Shown: in pieces, positions 8,266 through 15,729 of the stretch
Layout: each line of letters begins with the position of its first letter
Numbering within the stretch: the first letter of the stretch is position 1
From: RGIG4608 sp051867875
Lineage (GTDB): Bacteria; Bacillota; Clostridia; Oscillospirales; CAG-272
Direction of reading: 5' to 3'
Length of the DNA stretch: 64,000 bases
Assembly (NCBI GenBank): GCA_051867875.1
Contig: JBJDZG010000001.1
Coordinates: 1-64,000, forward strand
Translations under genes and position numbers: made by a program
The notes under the pieces: model-generated
Told to the model about the DNA's origin: nothing
What the model saw: the letters and a program-made list of their open reading frames with translations, nothing else
Database searches by the model: none

Positions 8266-9649
8266 TATCAAAAAGAATGACATAGTCGAGCTTCTCGTCA
8301 CGGACCTCAATAACCTCGGTGCAGGCGTAGCACATGCCGACGACGGAAGAGCGGTTTTCGTGCGCGGAGCAGTTACAGGCGACAGAGTGCTCGCTAAAAT
8401 TATCAAGGTCAATACGAGCTTCGCCGTTGCAAGACTCGAAGAAATAACCGAGCCCTCACCCTATCGTGAGAGCGATGAGTTTTGCAGCTCTGCGGAGAGC
8501 TGCGGCGGCTGTGTGTACAGACATATAAATTACGGCCACGAAAAAGAGCTCAAAAAGAACTACGTAAAGCACGCCTTTATAAAAGCGGGCTTGCCCGACG
8601 TCAAAATAAACGACGTGCACAGCACGAACCGAACGCGCGAATACAGAAATAAGGCACAGTATCCCTTTGTGCAGACAAAAACGGGCGTTGCGGCAGGTTT
8701 TTACGCAAGTAAAACGCATAAAGTCGTACCCGCGTTCGGCTGTGCGCTCCAACCCGAAGTTTTCGGCGAGATTTTGCGCGAGGTTTGCAGCTTTGCAACG
8801 GAAAAATCCATATCCGTTTACAGTGAAGAAACGGGCATGGGACTTTTGCGCCACCTCTACGTAAGAATGGGGCAAAAAACAGAACAGATAATGGTCTGCC
8901 TCGTGCTTAACGGAGACAAAATACCTTGTGAGAGCGAGCTCGTCGCGCGCCTTACGGAACGCTTTGACGGAATTAAGAGTATTCAAATCAATACGAATAC
9001 GAAGAATACAAACGTCGTTCTGGGCGAAAAATACCGCGTTCTCTTCGGTGAAAATTATATTGAAGATATCCTATGCGGAGTGCGTTTCCGCATCACTCCC
9101 GAGTCGTTTTATCAGGTAAATCACGACGGTGCGGAAATTCTTTACGGACTTGCAAAGGAGAAAACGCTTTGTGGCTTTGATTACCCCGTGTCCCTTGTGG
9201 ATATGTACTGCGGAACGGGAACGATAGGACTGTCCATGGCTGACGGAGTGCGCGAGCTCGTCGGCGTTGAGATAGTAGAGGGAGCCGTCGAGTGCGCTAA
9301 AATAAACGCCCGACTTAACGGATTTGAAAACGCCGAGTTTTACGCCGAGGACGCAAAGGATATCGAAGGACTTTTTGCCTCTGTTGAAGCACGTCGCGGC
9401 AGGCTCTCGCCCGACGTTGTAATACTTGACCCGCCCCGTAAGGGCTGTACTCCCGAGGTGATAAAATTTCTTGCTTCAAGAGAAATTCCGAGAATTGTAT
9501 ACGTTTCGTGCTCCGCCGATACTCTTGCCCGCGACTGTAAACTCTTCTCCGAGCTCGGCTATTCCGTCGGCGAAGTCGATCCCGTAGATATGTTTCCAAA
9601 GACAGGGCATGTTGAGACGGTGGTATTGATGTCAAGGAAAGATAAATAA
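8258..9649 (+). CDS. rlmD: 23S rRNA (uracil-C5)-methyltransferase, RlmD/TrmA family
   Basis: A 463-residue RNA m5U methyltransferase. An N-terminal TRAM domain (about residues 5-60, with NNLGAGVAHADDGRAVF) is followed by Cys residues for a [4Fe-4S] cluster (CSSAESCGGC). The SAM site is DMYCGTGTIGL, and the catalytic Cys lies in VYVSCSADTLARD near the C-terminus. The start at ATG 8258 matches the usual N-terminus; an in-frame TTG at 8237 is unlikely. The gene overlaps the previous one, implying translational coupling. Whether it modifies U1939, U747 or both cannot be told from sequence; several paralogues usually exist in Firmicutes. Confidence 0.85.
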   Translation: MSDIKKNDIVELLVTDLNNLGAGVAHADDGRAVFVRGAVTGDRVLAKIIKVNTSFAVARLEEITEPSPYRESDEFCSSAESCGGCVYRHINYGHEKELKKNYVKHAFIKAGLPDVKINDVHSTNRTREYRNKAQYPFVQTKTGVAAGFYASKTHKVVPAFGCALQPEVFGEILREVCSFATEKSISVYSEETGMGLLRHLYVRMGQKTEQIMVCLVLNGDKIPCESELVARLTERFDGIKSIQINTNTKNTNVVLGEKYRVLFGENYIEDILCGVRFRITPESFYQVNHDGAEILYGLAKEKTLCGFDYPVSLVDMYCGTGTIGLSMADGVRELVGVEIVEGAVECAKINARLNGFENAEFYAEDAKDIEGLFASVEARRGRLSPDVVILDPPRKGCTPEVIKFLASREIPRIVYVSCSADTLARDCKLFSELGYSVGEVDPVDMFPKTGHVETVVLMSRKDK

Positions 9650-9727
9650 GTGCCAGAAAGTGGCGTATTTCCGGGCTTTTTCGGAAGTTGGGATTAGAAG
9701 CCTGACTCCTGAAAAGGCTCGGTTATT

Positions 9728-9802
9728 TTATATGGAAACATATCTTCTTGCAGCAGCAACATTCGCTTCAATATCACCTGCATAAACAGATGCCTTGGTT
9801 TA
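9728..9802 (-). pseudogene. Remnant of a DUF4406-like gene
   Basis: Between two in-frame stops the minus strand encodes about 23 residues containing VYAGDIEANVAAARRY. This resembles, from memory, the conserved helix of DUF4406/nucleoside-deoxyribosyltransferase-like proteins common on clostridial mobile elements (typical form Y-A-G-D-x-E-x-N-x-x-A-x-R-Y-C). No start, ribosome binding site or flanking reading frame remains. It looks like a fossil of a lost mobile element at the left edge of the accessory insert. A chance match is possible in so short a piece. Confidence 0.4.
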
Positions 9803-9818
9803 TTTTTTGAAATAGATA

Positions 9819-9868
9819 TTGACAAACTCCCCAAAAGGTTGTATAATAAAAAAACAGACCGAGTGGTC
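9819..9868 (+). promoter_or_regulatory. Promoter and candidate TetR operator
   Basis: TTGACA (9819-9824), 17-base spacer, TATAAT (9842-9847). The inverted repeat GACC-GAGT-GGTC (9857-9868) lies at the transcription start, where a bound repressor would block initiation. It precedes the TetR gene and is probably its autoregulatory site, also controlling the MATE pump. Confidence 0.75.
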
Positions 9869-9890
9869 AATATTTTTTGGAGTTAAATCT

Positions 9891-10505
9891 ATGAAGCGGG
9901 AAGAGAAAAATCAACAGACCAGAAGACGTATTATGGACAGCGCGCTGAATGAATTTTCAAAGCAGGGATACGGAGCAAGCTCCGTAAATGTCATCTGTGC
10001 TGCTCAGGATATATCCAAGGGTATTATTTATCATTATTTCAGAACGAAGGACGACTTGTTTTTAGCCTGCGTGGAGGAATGTTTTACATTGCTTACGGAT
10101 TATTTGAAAGAAACGGTGCACTTAACATCCGGTGATACTAACGAACGCTTAACAGAATATTTTACCGCCAGGAGTAATTTTTTCAGAGAAAATCCGGTAT
10201 ATCAGCGAATATTTTGCGAATCCGTCATTACTCCACCGGCACATTTACAAAAGGAAATTCAGGAACGAAAGAAAATATTTGATACGCTGAATACGCAGAT
10301 ACTTGAAAACTTGCTCCGACAGATTTCGCTGTGCCCGCAGTTCAACAAAGAAGAGATAATTGAAACATTTCGTCAGTTTCAGGATTTTATAAACGCAAAA
10401 GTTAAGATGAGCGATTTGACCAATCAGGAATTCGAAGCATACGAAGAACAGTGCAGAAAAGCATTGAGCATACTGCTTTACGGTGTAATCGAGAGAGGAG
10501 AATAA
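9891..10505 (+). CDS. TetR/AcrR family transcriptional repressor
   Basis: A 204-residue TetR-type regulator. The N-terminal helix-turn-helix (residues about 10-56) reads RRRIMDSALNEFSKQGYG then DISKGIIYHYFRTKDDLF, typical of the family; the C-terminal ligand-binding half is unassigned. The ATG at 9891 follows TTGGAG at 9878-9883; the long frame upstream runs through the promoter and is not used. It is co-transcribed with the MATE transporter, which starts 4 bases after its stop. It likely represses the pair and is released by a toxic or metabolic ligand. Confidence 0.85.
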   Translation: MKREEKNQQTRRRIMDSALNEFSKQGYGASSVNVICAAQDISKGIIYHYFRTKDDLFLACVEECFTLLTDYLKETVHLTSGDTNERLTEYFTARSNFFRENPVYQRIFCESVITPPAHLQKEIQERKKIFDTLNTQILENLLRQISLCPQFNKEEIIETFRQFQDFINAKVKMSDLTNQEFEAYEEQCRKALSILLYGVIERGE

Positions 10506-10509
10506 ATAT

Positions 10510-11874
10510 ATGGGAAACACGCCTTCACTATTGAAAAATACTGCTCCGGAAAAAGCTATTGTAAAATTGGCGGTTCCGGCAACATTGGCTTTACTGGCAA
10601 AAGCTATTTACAATCTGGTTGATACAGCCTATATCGGAATGTTGGATTCCGATATTGCTTTAACGGCTGTTGGAGTTACCGTTCCGATTTTGTTGATTAT
10701 GGTTTCTCTTGAAAATATTTTCGCGGCAGGAGGTGCCGTGTTGGCAGGACGCCAGTTAGGTGCGGGAGATAATGATGCGGCAAGCAGAACGGTTACTGTT
10801 ATTATCGGAATTTCTGTGATTATCGGCGCTGTTTTGTGCGTCGGCGGAATAATCTTTATTGAACCGATTATGCTGATGCTCGGCGCATCGGATGCTTCTT
10901 TGCCGTTGGCAAAGGATTATGCATTCTGGATGTTTATCGCAGCACTGGCAAATCTGCCCGCCCAAAGCATGAACTGTGCCGCCAGAGCGGAGTCTTCCGT
11001 TAAAATCACGTCCGTTGCCGTGATTACGGGCGCCCTTCTGAACGTGGTTTTAGACCCTGTTTTTATGTTTGATTGGGGACTTGGTATGGGAGTAGAGGGC
11101 GCTTCACTCGCAACGGCAATATCTCAATTCGTAACGTTTGGAATTTTGGTATTCTTTTACGCAAGCGGACGTTCAATCATCAAAATTAAGCTTAAATCGT
11201 TTCGTCCAAGCCGGGATTTAATTAAAACCGTAACGTTAATCGGTATTCCGACGGCAATTATTCAAATCTGCCTGTCCGTTGCATCTCTTTTGACGAATGT
11301 TGCCGCCGCAGGACTGCCTCAGACCGATGAAATAATTGCTGCATTCGGAGTAGTTCAAAGACTTGTATTGATTGGATGTTATGTAATTATGGGATTTATG
11401 CAGGGATATCAGCCGGTAGCTTCCTATGCATTTGGAGCAAAGGAAGAAGAAAGATTTCATAAATCCGTTCGTTTTGCCCTGAAAGGGACGTTAAGTCTTA
11501 CGGTAATTGTTGCAGGCTTCTATATTTTACTCTCAAAGCAGTTAATCCTGTTGTTTAATAATAATCCCGTAATCGTAAATTACGGAAAATGGCTGCTTAT
11601 TTCTCAAATCGCTCTTTTTCCTGCTTTCGGTCTGTGTTATATGATGACAATTACCTATCAGACGATTGGAGCAGCAGGGTATGGATTATTCCTTTCTCTG
11701 ATTCGTCAGGGACTGCTTTATACGGTGTTTATTCTGATACTGCCAAAACTGTTTGGCGTAATGGGAATATATTTATCTCAGCCTGCCGCAGATATTTTCA
11801 CGATTTTAATTTGTGTATTGTCAATTAAAAATATGAAGGCAAGAGCTTCGGAAAACATGAATCGGCAAATTTGA
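10510..11874 (+). CDS. MATE family multidrug efflux transporter
   Basis: A 454-residue inner-membrane protein with about 12 hydrophobic segments arranged as two MatE repeats. It has the typical opening KAIVKLAVPATLALLAKAIYN-like helix, the repeat motif AAGGAVLAGRQLGAGD after helix 2, and its equivalent MGFMQGYQPVASYAFGA in the second half. Members export cationic drugs or metabolites in exchange for Na+ or H+. It is the second gene of the TetR operon. Base composition looks more AT-rich than the neighbouring housekeeping genes, consistent with acquisition by transfer. The substrate is unknown. Confidence 0.9.
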   Translation: MGNTPSLLKNTAPEKAIVKLAVPATLALLAKAIYNLVDTAYIGMLDSDIALTAVGVTVPILLIMVSLENIFAAGGAVLAGRQLGAGDNDAASRTVTVIIGISVIIGAVLCVGGIIFIEPIMLMLGASDASLPLAKDYAFWMFIAALANLPAQSMNCAARAESSVKITSVAVITGALLNVVLDPVFMFDWGLGMGVEGASLATAISQFVTFGILVFFYASGRSIIKIKLKSFRPSRDLIKTVTLIGIPTAIIQICLSVASLLTNVAAAGLPQTDEIIAAFGVVQRLVLIGCYVIMGFMQGYQPVASYAFGAKEEERFHKSVRFALKGTLSLTVIVAGFYILLSKQLILLFNNNPVIVNYGKWLLISQIALFPAFGLCYMMTITYQTIGAAGYGLFLSLIRQGLLYTVFILILPKLFGVMGIYLSQPAADIFTILICVLSIKNMKARASENMNRQI

Positions 11875-11971
11875 CTTGCTCGAAACAGCAATCTGCTCAA
11901 ATGCTTGAAATCAGTTCATTTGCCGAGCTCGAGTGTAAGCATATATCGATACCCGAAATTGAATAAATTAA

Positions 11972-11986
11972 CCGGACTATGTCCGG
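11972..11986. repeat. Short inverted repeat upstream of exported protein gene
   Basis: CCGGAC (11972-11977) and GTCCGG (11981-11986) are perfect arms around a TAT loop, 39 bases upstream of the next start codon. It could be an operator half-site pair or a small hairpin; no T-run follows. Confidence 0.4.
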
Positions 11987-12024
11987 GACAAATTGAAGAA
12001 TGTTAATTATACAAGGAGAATACA

Positions 12025-12414
12025 ATGAAGAAAAACAAAAAATGGATTTTAATCGGACTTTCCTTGATAGCTCTTGCAGGACTTGTCGTTTTTTTGTTTT
12101 GCTGCAATCAGGAGAACTTTACGGGAAACCGTGTTAAAAATCCGGATTCTTATTTTATGGACATTGAGAATATGAATGGGACTGATTTCCATACTTTGGA
12201 GTTGAACGAGGGAGATACTCTTCGGATTCATTTTGAAACAGAAAGAGGTCTTTTGTATATGGAAATCAAAGCACCGGACGGAACTGATATCTATTGCGGA
12301 AACGGAAAGGAACTCACCGATTTTACCGTAAACATTCCGCAAAGCGGTATTTATACAATCCTTGTCGAGGCTCGGCACGCAAAGGGAAGCATAAACATTC
12401 AGCTTGATAAATAA
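12025..12414 (+). CDS. Small exported, membrane-anchored protein of unknown function
   Basis: A 129-residue protein with a lysine-rich N-terminus and one strong hydrophobic segment (residues about 8-30), ending in VVFLFCCNQEN. The twin Cys may act as a poor lipobox (Phe rather than Ala/Gly at -1) or the segment may stay as an anchor. The remaining 95 residues are predicted beta-rich and extracytoplasmic, similar in pattern to pre-peptidase C-terminal or jelly-roll domains (LNEGDTLRIHFETERG; IPQSGIYTILVEA). An AAGGAG ribosome binding site precedes the ATG. It belongs to the accessory insert with the MATE pump. No function assigned. Confidence 0.65.
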   Translation: MKKNKKWILIGLSLIALAGLVVFLFCCNQENFTGNRVKNPDSYFMDIENMNGTDFHTLELNEGDTLRIHFETERGLLYMEIKAPDGTDIYCGNGKELTDFTVNIPQSGIYTILVEARHAKGSINIQLDK

Positions 12415-12476
12415 AATACCGTTACGAGATACGGCAAATGAAAAAAGATTTTCATACCTGCCCGTGTGCTGAGTAC

Positions 12477-12515
12477 GGTTGCTATGGGCTTCGTCCTTTA
12501 GGCAACATAGCAACC
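12477..12515. repeat. Perfect 10-bp inverted repeat in accessory-region flank
   Basis: GGTTGCTATG (12477-12486) and CATAGCAACC (12506-12515) are perfect complements around a 19-base loop. The surrounding 12415-12560 stretch holds no convincing gene. It may be part of a mobile-element end or an untranslated RNA structure. Confidence 0.5.
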
Positions 12516-12560
12516 CTGAAGTGTTATACAATCTGACCTCGTTTAACATTCAATATTAGA

Positions 12561-12594
12561 AAATACCAAGGCATAAGGGATACCTTGGTATTTT
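12561..12594. terminator. Bidirectional intrinsic terminator
   Basis: AAATACCAAGG (12561-12571) pairs with CCTTGGTATTT (12583-12593), with T-rich ends on both strands. It separates the accessory region from the convergent histidine phosphatase gene. Confidence 0.75.
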
Positions 12595-12616
12595 CATTAA
12601 TATAACGGTAATATTT

Positions 12617-13348
12617 TCAATCCCGTCGCTGGTCATCTCTGTAATAGGTCTCGCGGAATCTTGCGGCGAATGACGGCTCGACACCCGCGGCATAAAGATG
12701 CGAGGTTTCGCCAAATGAGAGCATTCTGAAATATGCCGTACCTTTACGTCTTTCCTCGGTTACGAGAGTTGTAACGGAGGAGGGGAGCGCGCAAGCCCCG
12801 TGCCAGAGCGGCATCGGAGAGATATTCAGCAGATGAGAAAGGAGTACACATTCAACTCCGAAATGGCAGAAAAATGCTATCGTGTCCTCGTTTGCACGTT
12901 CTGCGCGGTAGATAAGTCCGTCCCTTACATATCCGTAATTTGCGAGCAAACCGTCAAGCCCTTTGCAGACCTCGCGGTATTTTTCGGGCACACCGGCGTC
13001 GCGGAACACCTTTGCGTAAAGCCACCTATCCTTGTCGAAAAATTCGGCTTCTTTCGTCCATTCAGCAGGGAGCCAGTCCCAACAAATGCTCGGCCCGTCC
13101 GAGCCCTCTTTGCCCTCGATAAGAGGGGAAAACTCGCGCAGCCAGTCAAGCGTAATTCCGTTCATCTGAAGCTTTTCAAGCGTAGGCTTTGCCGTCGCCT
13201 GCGCTCTGCCGAGAGGGGAGAGATATGCGGAGGATATATTCATTTTTTCAAGCCTTTTTGAGAGCAACTCCGCCTCATGAAAGCCCGCCTCGGTGAGTGA
13301 GTCGAGCTCATAATTCGGGTCGCCGTGTCTTATAATCAATATTTTCAT
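12617..13348 (-). CDS. Histidine phosphatase family protein
   Basis: A 243-residue member of the histidine phosphatase (phosphoglycerate-mutase-like) superfamily. The catalytic IIRHGDP motif starts at about residue 5, followed by LTEAGFHEAELLSKRL and an SPLGRAQATAKP arginine motif; the second catalytic His lies in AFFCHFGVE. The phospho-pocket is therefore complete. It is cytosolic and monocistronic, and convergent with the accessory region. Substrates range from sugar phosphates to nucleotides in this family and cannot be deduced here. Confidence 0.85.
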   Translation of the reverse strand: MKILIIRHGDPNYELDSLTEAGFHEAELLSKRLEKMNISSAYLSPLGRAQATAKPTLEKLQMNGITLDWLREFSPLIEGKEGSDGPSICWDWLPAEWTKEAEFFDKDRWLYAKVFRDAGVPEKYREVCKGLDGLLANYGYVRDGLIYRAERANEDTIAFFCHFGVECVLLSHLLNISPMPLWHGACALPSSVTTLVTEERRKGTAYFRMLSFGETSHLYAAGVEPSFAARFRETYYRDDQRRD

Positions 13349-13512
13349 TTTCCGTACCTTTAACAGTGTTTTTTTTATTGTAACACATTAATATCGAAAG
13401 GTCAAGCCCTGTCTTGTATATATGAGTTTTACCAAAATATTAATAGGCAGCATAAATATAATGAAAAATTGCTCGCTTTTTGTTGTTTTTGCAAACAACT
13501 TACTAAAAAATA

Positions 13513-13541
13513 TAGACAAAATCCAACTTTTGTGATATAAT
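13513..13541 (+). promoter_or_regulatory. Sigma-A promoter of the M28 peptidase gene
   Basis: TAGACA (13513-13518), 17-base spacer, TATAAT (13536-13541), followed by an AAGGAGG ribosome binding site just before the ATG at 13572. Confidence 0.7.
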
Positions 13542-13571
13542 TTCAGTATATTTCCAAAAAGGAGGAAAATT

Positions 13572-14498
13572 ATGTCCCGTCTTGACTTTTTGAATGAAAA
13601 ATATCCCACGAGAAAGACCTACAATGATAAATGGGATTTTATAAATTACGTAAAAGAAACGCTTGCCGAAAAGGGAATTGAAGCGAAGGTCGAGCAGACC
13701 TCAAACTGCAAAAATAACAATATAGTAATAGGCGACCCAACAAAGGCAAAGGCTATTTTCACCGCCCATTACGACACGCCCGCACGCTCGCTTTTCCCGA
13801 ATATAATGATACCGAAAAACAGAGTGCTTTTCTACCTTTATCAGTTCGTGCCGTTGGGCTTTCTGTTGCTCGTTTCATTTTCCGTTGCGTTCCTTATTAC
13901 GCATTTTGTTTTTGAAAATATCAAGGCATTTCCGCCTGTATTCCTGTTTGTTTATTACGCCGTATTCTATCTTATGATGTTCGCGTTCCAAAATCCTTAT
14001 AACTATAACGACAACACCTCGGGCGTTGCTACGGTTCTCGGAATTATCGACAGTTTGAGTGAAGACGACAGAAAAAATGTCGCTTTCATTCTTTTCGACA
14101 ATGAGGAAAAGGGCAAAAAAGGCTCTTCTGCCTACTTTAAGGACCATAAGGACGAAATGCAGGATAGAATAGTCATCAACTTCGACTGTGTTGGAAACGG
14201 CGAGAATATCCTTTTTATCGCCCAAAACAAGGCGTATTCAAGTGAGGAGTTCAAACACCTGCGCGAGAGCTTCGTAAGCACAGATGATTTCAGCGTTGAG
14301 TTCTGTTCGCAAAGAGAGGGCGACTCCAATTCCGACCATAAGAATTTTCCCATGGGCGTCGGTTGTGTAGCGTGCAAGAAAACGAAGCGCGGTCTGCTCT
14401 ATACTCCGTCAATTCATACCCCTCGCGATAAAGCGGTAAATAATAAAAATATTGATTATATAGTAGAAACTGTAAAAAGATTTGTAGAAATTATATAA
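13572..14498 (+). CDS. M28 family zinc aminopeptidase-like membrane protein
   Basis: A 308-residue M28-type peptidase. Zn-site motifs are visible: TAHYDTPA (His/Asp, about residue 74), NYNDNTSGVA (bridging Asp), FDNEEKGKKGS (Glu pair) and, near the end, a His in SIHTPRD. Two hydrophobic segments (about residues 90-118 and 120-142) interrupt the catalytic domain between the first and second metal motifs. The protein is thus likely membrane-associated, which is unusual for simple M28 aminopeptidases. It is monocistronic with its own promoter. The peptide substrate and the side of the membrane are not determinable. Confidence 0.8.
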   Translation: MSRLDFLNEKYPTRKTYNDKWDFINYVKETLAEKGIEAKVEQTSNCKNNNIVIGDPTKAKAIFTAHYDTPARSLFPNIMIPKNRVLFYLYQFVPLGFLLLVSFSVAFLITHFVFENIKAFPPVFLFVYYAVFYLMMFAFQNPYNYNDNTSGVATVLGIIDSLSEDDRKNVAFILFDNEEKGKKGSSAYFKDHKDEMQDRIVINFDCVGNGENILFIAQNKAYSSEEFKHLRESFVSTDDFSVEFCSQREGDSNSDHKNFPMGVGCVACKKTKRGLLYTPSIHTPRDKAVNNKNIDYIVETVKRFVEII

Positions 14499-14555
14499 AA
14501 ATTAAACTTATTTTTTGTCAAGAATTGTCTTGTTCACAAAAAATATTAAAAATAC

Positions 14556-14584
14556 TTGTCAAAATTTCAAATTTGTGATATAAT
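14556..14584 (+). promoter_or_regulatory. Sigma-A promoter of the E2-like gene
   Basis: TTGTCA (14556-14561), 17-base spacer, TATAAT (14579-14584). It drives a leader of about 110 bases before the ATG at 14704. Confidence 0.75.
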
Positions 14585-14621
14585 CGTATCACTTGCAGAT
14601 AATATTGCATATCATTGTATT

Positions 14622-14687
14622 ATTATTCATAATTATGAATAATATTCCGCATTATTGCACGGGCTTGTTTTGAGCCTATGCACAATA
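14622..14687 (+). promoter_or_regulatory. Structured leader: 22-bp palindrome plus stem-loop
   Basis: Bases 14622-14643 form a perfect 22-bp palindrome (ATTATTCAT arm, AATT centre). Bases 14653-14687 form a second stem-loop: TATTG..GGGCT against AGCC..CACAATA with one bulge, ending a few bases before the GGAG ribosome binding site. The palindrome could be an operator; the second element could control translation. Confidence 0.5.
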
Positions 14688-14703
14688 CGAAATGGAGAAA
14701 AAA

Positions 14704-15594
14704 ATGTCTGAAACCAAAACCAAAAGAAAACGCCGTTTCGGCGATAGACCCGAGGGAAGAAAGCTACGTACTATCGACCCCATAATCAAATTTATGCCTT
14801 ACGTTATGACCCGCAGAAGCGACTCGCAGAACTTCTTTACCGAGAAGCTCGATATAACCGAGGCGGAAAAGTACTGCCGTGAGCAGATAAGAGCGGGCAG
14901 AAAGAATTTCACTATGCTTCATATCATTATCGCCGCTTATATCCGCGTTGTTTCACAGCGCCCTGCGATTAACCGATTCGTCAGCGGTCAGAAGATATAC
15001 GCGAGAAATAATATCGAAGTTCTCATGACCATCAAAAAGAAGATGGCTCTTGACGGCGAGGAAACCTGCATCAAGGTTGAATTTGAACCCACGGATACTA
15101 TATTTGACGTATACGATAAGTTCAATAAGGTTGTTGAAGAAAACAAGGTCGAAACCGAGCAGAACGGAGTTGACCAGGTTAGCGGTCTTCTTACGAAGAT
15201 TCCCGGACTCGTGCTTCGATTTGTCGTCAAATTCCTTAATTTCCTCGACTATTTCGGCTGGCTTCCGAAGTCCTTGCTTAAAATAAGCCCCTTCCACGGC
15301 TCAATGATTATTACCTCAATGGGCTCACTCGGAATCAGACCTATATATCACCACATTTACGACTTCGGAAATCTCCCCGTTTTCGTGGCTTACGGTGCTA
15401 AACAGCACGCCGTAAAGTTTAACGACGAGGGTGAGCCCGTAAAATACAGATACATAGAGATGAAAGTAACCACGGACGAGAGAATTTGCGACGGATATTA
15501 CTACGCTTCTTCCTTCAAGATGATGAAAAAGCTCTTTGAGAATCCCCGCGTACTCGAAAATCCGCCCGAAAAGGTTGTCGAAGATATTGATTAA
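14704..15594 (+). CDS. Stand-alone 2-oxoacid dehydrogenase E2/CAT-like acyltransferase-fold protein, catalytic His replaced
   Basis: A 296-residue protein with only the trimeric acyltransferase (CAT-like) fold of E2 subunits; there is no lipoyl or subunit-binding domain. The region homologous to the E2 active site (D-H-R-V-x-D-G) reads TTDERICDGYY near residue 262, so the catalytic His is Glu. The N-terminus is strongly basic (KTKRKRRFGDRPEGRK). ATG 14704 is favoured over 14692 because GGAG (14694-14697) overlaps the upstream ATG. It is monocistronic with a structured leader and its own terminator. An acyltransferase reaction is doubtful; a structural or binding role is possible. Confidence 0.75.
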   Translation: MSETKTKRKRRFGDRPEGRKLRTIDPIIKFMPYVMTRRSDSQNFFTEKLDITEAEKYCREQIRAGRKNFTMLHIIIAAYIRVVSQRPAINRFVSGQKIYARNNIEVLMTIKKKMALDGEETCIKVEFEPTDTIFDVYDKFNKVVEENKVETEQNGVDQVSGLLTKIPGLVLRFVVKFLNFLDYFGWLPKSLLKISPFHGSMIITSMGSLGIRPIYHHIYDFGNLPVFVAYGAKQHAVKFNDEGEPVKYRYIEMKVTTDERICDGYYYASSFKMMKKLFENPRVLENPPEKVVEDID

Positions 15595-15604
15595 AATTGC
15601 AAAG

Positions 15605-15633
15605 AAAAATGCCGATGAAATATCGGCATTTTT
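15605..15633 (+). terminator. Intrinsic terminator after the E2-like gene
   Basis: AAAAATGCCGAT (15605-15616) pairs with ATCGGCATTTTT (15622-15633); a long T-rich tail follows. Confidence 0.85.
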
Positions 15634-15664
15634 CTTTTTTACCATTTTTTACAGAGTCTGTTTT

Positions 15665-15700
15665 TGAATAACAATCCTCGTCAAAAGTCAATACTTTTGA
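15665..15700 (+). promoter_or_regulatory. sigG upstream region: sigma-G-like -35 and leader hairpin
   Basis: TGAATA (15665-15670) matches the -35 element of sigma-F/G promoters, and AATACTT (15690-15696) is a weak -10 match at a spacing one base longer than ideal. An inverted repeat TCAAAAGT-CAAT-ACTTTTGA (15681-15700) overlaps it. A leader hairpin is reported to damp sigG expression in Bacillus subtilis, so this one may be functional. Confidence 0.4.
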
Positions 15701-15729
15701 TACAAGATTTTCTTTTGCGGGGTGGTTTT

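Noticed and set aside
12421..12560. Possible tRNA or tRNA-like fold
   Set aside because: A strong stem is present but no T-loop, anticodon arm or acceptor arrangement can be built.
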